The translations under genes were made by a program, and so were the position numbers. The notes beneath the pieces are model-generated. The model saw only the letters and a program-made list of their open reading frames with translations, was not told the origin of the DNA and did no database searches. 6,908 nucleotides of DNA from Thiotrichales bacterium (GTDB lineage: Bacteria; Pseudomonadota; Gammaproteobacteria; Thiomicrospirales; Thiomicrospiraceae), in NCBI GenBank assembly GCA_027036095.1, contig JALVTA010000133.1:1-6908 (forward strand), in the 5' to 3' direction. Below, piece after piece: positions 4,912 through 6,908 of this stretch. Within the stretch, counting starts at the first letter, position 1; every line of letters starts with the position of its first letter.

Positions 4912-6003
4912 CTACACATTGAAGCGGAAGTGCATGATGTCGCCATCCTGCACGATGTAGTCCTTGCCCTCCAGCCGCATCTTGCCGGCTTCCTTGGCGC
5001 CCTGCTCGCCGCCATATTCGATGAAGTCCTCATAGGCGATCACTTCGGCGCGGATGAAGCCCTTCTGGAAGTCGGTGTGGATCACACCGGCCGCCTCCGG
5101 CGCGGTGGCCCCCTTTCTCACCGTCCAGGCCCGCACTTCCTTGACGCCGGCGGTAAAGTAGGTCTGCAGGCCGAGCAGGTCGTAACCGGCACGGATGACC
5201 CGGTTGAGGCCCGGCTCCTCCAGCCCCATCTCCTCAAGAAACGCCAGCTTCTCGTCATCCTCCAGCTCGGCGATCTCCGCCTCGATGGCGGCGCACACCG
5301 GCACCACCGGCGCGCCTTCCTTCTCGGCCAATGCCCTCACCGCGTCCAGATGGGGGTTGTTGTCGAAGCCGTCCTCGTTGACGTTGGCGATGTACATCAT
5401 CGGCTTGATAGTGAGCAGGTGAAGATCATAGAGCGCGTCGATCTCCTCCTCGCTCAATCCCTGAGCGCGGATGAGCGTGCCCTGCTCCAGCCCGGCCAGC
5501 ACCTTCTCGTAGAGTTCCAGCAGTGCCTTGGCCTCCTTGTCGCCGGACTTGGCCTTGCGCTGCACCTTGTTGATGGCCTTCTCGACACTCTCCATGTCCG
5601 CCAGCATCAGCTCGGTGTTGATCACCTCGATGTCGGAGACAGGATCCACCCGCCCGGCCACATGGACGATGTCGTCATTGTCGAAGCAGCGCACCACCTG
5701 GGCGATGGCGTCCGTCTCGCGGATGTTGGCCAGAAACTTGTTGCCCAGCCCCTCGCCCTTGGAGGCGCCTTCCACCAGACCGGCGATATCCACGAACTCC
5801 ATGGTGGTGTAGAGGGTGCGTTCCGGCTTGACGATCTCGGCGATGCGGTCGGCGCGCGGGTCCGGCACCGGCACCACGCCCACATTGGGCTCGATGGTGC
5901 AGAAGGGGTAGTTGGCCGACTCGATGCCGGCGTTGGTCAGGGCGTTGAACAGGGTGGACTTGCCCACGTTGGGCAGCCCGACGATGCCGCACTTGAATCC
6001 CAT
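4912..6003 (-). CDS. ychF: YchF, ribosome-associated Obg-family ATPase
   Basis: A complete 363-residue protein of the usual length for the family. The P-loop is GLPNVGKST (9-17). The G3 motif DIAG (72-75) is followed by L76 in place of the catalytic Gln, as in hydrophobic-substituted NTPases. The G4 motif is NVNE (207-210) instead of NKxD, which explains the ATP preference of YchF. H114, required for ATP hydrolysis in E. coli YchF, is present in DIVHV, and C35, linked to redox control, is also kept. A coiled-coil helical insert (about 130-200) and a C-terminal TGS domain (about 278-361, ending GDIMHFRFNV) follow. YchF binds ribosomes and dampens the oxidative stress response in E. coli. The ATG is preceded by GAGGA (6012-6016), eight bases away, next to the pth stop. 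pth and ychF are 13 bases apart and clearly form one operon. Confidence 0.97.
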   Translation of the reverse strand: MGFKCGIVGLPNVGKSTLFNALTNAGIESANYPFCTIEPNVGVVPVPDPRADRIAEIVKPERTLYTTMEFVDIAGLVEGASKGEGLGNKFLANIRETDAIAQVVRCFDNDDIVHVAGRVDPVSDIEVINTELMLADMESVEKAINKVQRKAKSGDKEAKALLELYEKVLAGLEQGTLIRAQGLSEEEIDALYDLHLLTIKPMMYIANVNEDGFDNNPHLDAVRALAEKEGAPVVPVCAAIEAEIAELEDDEKLAFLEEMGLEEPGLNRVIRAGYDLLGLQTYFTAGVKEVRAWTVRKGATAPEAAGVIHTDFQKGFIRAEVIAYEDFIEYGGEQGAKEAGKMRLEGKDYIVQDGDIMHFRFNV

Positions 6004-6016
6004 GGAAGAAATCCTC

Positions 6017-6598
6017 TTATGCCTTGAATGAATGCAGGTGGTTCATGGCCGCGGCCCAGTCGCCGGAGACGATCTCCGGCAGCCAGCGCACGGCCTCGTC
6101 GATGGCCCGGTCGATGGCGGCACGCTCCGCCCTGCCCGGCGCCTTGAGCACATAGTCCACCACCTGATTGCGGTCGCCCGGATGGTCGATGCCGATGCGC
6201 AGGCGGCCGAACTCGCGGCTGCCCAGCGCCTTGATGATATCCTTCAGGCCGTTGTGGCCCCCATGCCCGCCCCCGCGTTTGAGCCGCACCGAGCCCACCG
6301 GCAGGTCCAGCTCGTCATGGGCCACCAGAATGCTTTCCGGCGGCAGTTTGTAGAAACGGGCCAGCGCCTGCACCGCCAGCCCGCTGCGGTTCATGAAGGT
6401 GGCCGGCTTGAGCAGCCAGATGTCCTCGCCGCCTGCCTGCACCCGGGCCAGTTCGCCATGAAACTTGGCTTCTGGACGAAAGGCCGCGCCTTCGCGGCGG
6501 GCCACTTCCTCCACAAACCAAAAACCGGCATTGTGCCGGGTCGCCTCGTATCTGGCGCCGGGATTGCCCAGCCCCACGATCGCCCTGACCTTGCACAT
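6017..6598 (-). CDS. pth: Peptidyl-tRNA hydrolase
   Basis: A complete 193-residue cytoplasmic enzyme that cleaves the ester bond of peptidyl-tRNAs released early from ribosomes, recycling tRNA. It shows the bacterial Pth pattern from end to end: IVGLGNPGARYEATRHNAG (7-25) with N12 and H22 as equivalents of the E. coli N10 and catalytic H20, FMNRSG with N70, VAHDELDLP (92-100) with D95 matching D93, GGGHGGHNGLKD (109-120) with N116 matching N114, and RLRIGIDHPG (132-141). It ends NHLHSFKA as many homologues do. The ATG at 6598 is the only suitable start, placing the conserved IVGLGNPG six residues in, but no Shine-Dalgarno sequence precedes it. It sits 31 bases after the rplY stop and 13 before ychF, in the rplY-pth-ychF operon. 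Confidence 0.97.
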   Translation of the reverse strand: MCKVRAIVGLGNPGARYEATRHNAGFWFVEEVARREGAAFRPEAKFHGELARVQAGGEDIWLLKPATFMNRSGLAVQALARFYKLPPESILVAHDELDLPVGSVRLKRGGGHGGHNGLKDIIKALGSREFGRLRIGIDHPGDRNQVVDYVLKAPGRAERAAIDRAIDEAVRWLPEIVSGDWAAAMNHLHSFKA

Positions 6599-6629
6599 AT
6601 GCCGGTTCGGTTCGTCTGCCTGCGGCAGC

Positions 6630-6908
6630 TTACTTCTTGATCTTCGGCTTGGAGACCGCCACGACCGCCTGGTCGTATTCGGGCTTGCCGTGCAGCAGCG
6701 CAGTCAGCTCCACCCCTTCAGGCAGCGTCAGGTCGGACAGACGTTTGGTGGTGGCCGGCTGCATGTCGGACACGTCCACCACGATTTCGGTGGGCAGGTC
6801 CTTCGGATAGCAGCGGATCTCCACGGAGGAGAGGAAGAAGGTCATGAAGCCACCCATCTTGACGCCGGGCGCCACATCCTGGCCGACGAAGCGCAGCGGT
6901 ACGCGCTT
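6630..6908 (-). CDS. rplY: 50S ribosomal protein L25, TL5/CTC long form (3' part only)
   Basis: The frame is open from the right edge, so the 5' end is missing and only the last 92 residues are visible. They start KRVPLRFVGQDVAPGVKMGG and continue SSVEIRCYPKDLPTEIVVDV, which is the C-terminal beta domain found in the longer TL5/CTC form of L25 (about 200 residues or more) and absent from the short E. coli L25. The N-terminal 5S rRNA-binding domain lies outside the window. Apparent starts within the visible part (GTG at 6875 and later ATGs) are internal. It ends in a basic tail, KPKIKK. L25 binds 5S rRNA in the large subunit. It is the first visible gene of the operon with pth and ychF; by known gene order prs would be expected upstream. 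Confidence 0.93.
   Translation of the reverse strand, partial: KRVPLRFVGQDVAPGVKMGGFMTFFLSSVEIRCYPKDLPTEIVVDVSDMQPATTKRLSDLTLPEGVELTALLHGKPEYDQAVVAVSKPKIKK

Noticed and set aside
4855..6027. Open reading frame of 390 codons on the plus strand opposite ychF
   Set aside because: The minus strand encodes a complete YchF with all nucleotide-binding motifs; the antisense frame has no recognisable domain and a biased His/Leu/Gly composition.
1..6908. CRISPR arrays, insertion sequences, toxin-antitoxin or defence genes
   Set aside because: No regularly spaced repeats, transposase motifs, terminal inverted repeats or small toxin-like pairs were seen; the genes are packed and conserved throughout.

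Overview
This is a dense, GC-rich chromosomal window from what looks like an aerobic, ubiquinone-using gammaproteobacterium. The evidence is a UbiB-type ubiquinone biosynthesis protein, the rplY-pth-ychF-tRNA-Met gene order familiar from gammaproteobacteria such as Pseudomonas (from memory), and an elongator tRNA-Met with an encoded CCA end. A PomA/PomB-like flagellar stator suggests a motile cell that may use a sodium motive force. That would fit a marine, halophilic or alkaliphilic lineage, but I cannot place it below class level.

Layout, left to right. 1-630 (+): the C-terminal part of ubiB. 631-1065 (-): a complete single-domain bacteriohemerythrin whose stop codon directly abuts the ubiB stop. 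1066-1144: a short divergent intergenic region. 1145-2652 (+): a two-gene stator operon, motA/pomA then motB/pomB, joined by an ATGA overlap. 2653-2682: a convergent gap holding a hairpin. 2683-4674 (-): a GT-C membrane glycosyltransferase of the GT39/PMT_2 type followed by a long-form PhnA (YjdM-like) zinc-ribbon protein, read as a coupled pair. 4686-4839 (-): an elongator tRNA-Met unit with its own sigma70-type promoter and an intrinsic terminator. 4853-4900: 3' hairpins downstream of ychF. 4912-6908 (-): ychF, pth and the 3' part of rplY, read from the right edge inward.

The genes serve core functions: rplY (ribosomal protein L25/TL5), pth (peptidyl-tRNA recycling), ychF (ribosome-associated ATPase) and tRNA-Met all concern translation. 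The stator pair powers flagellar rotation, UbiB supports ubiquinone synthesis, and the hemerythrin binds oxygen. The glycosyltransferase substrate and the PhnA function are unknown.

I found no mobile element, CRISPR array, phage gene or convincing novel system; this is mostly ordinary conserved chromosome. The points most worth a second look are at junctions: the tRNA-Met terminator almost touching the glycosyltransferase start, two alternative hairpins sharing a U-tract after ychF, the zero-gap convergent ubiB/hemerythrin stops, and the sodium-type signature of the stator.
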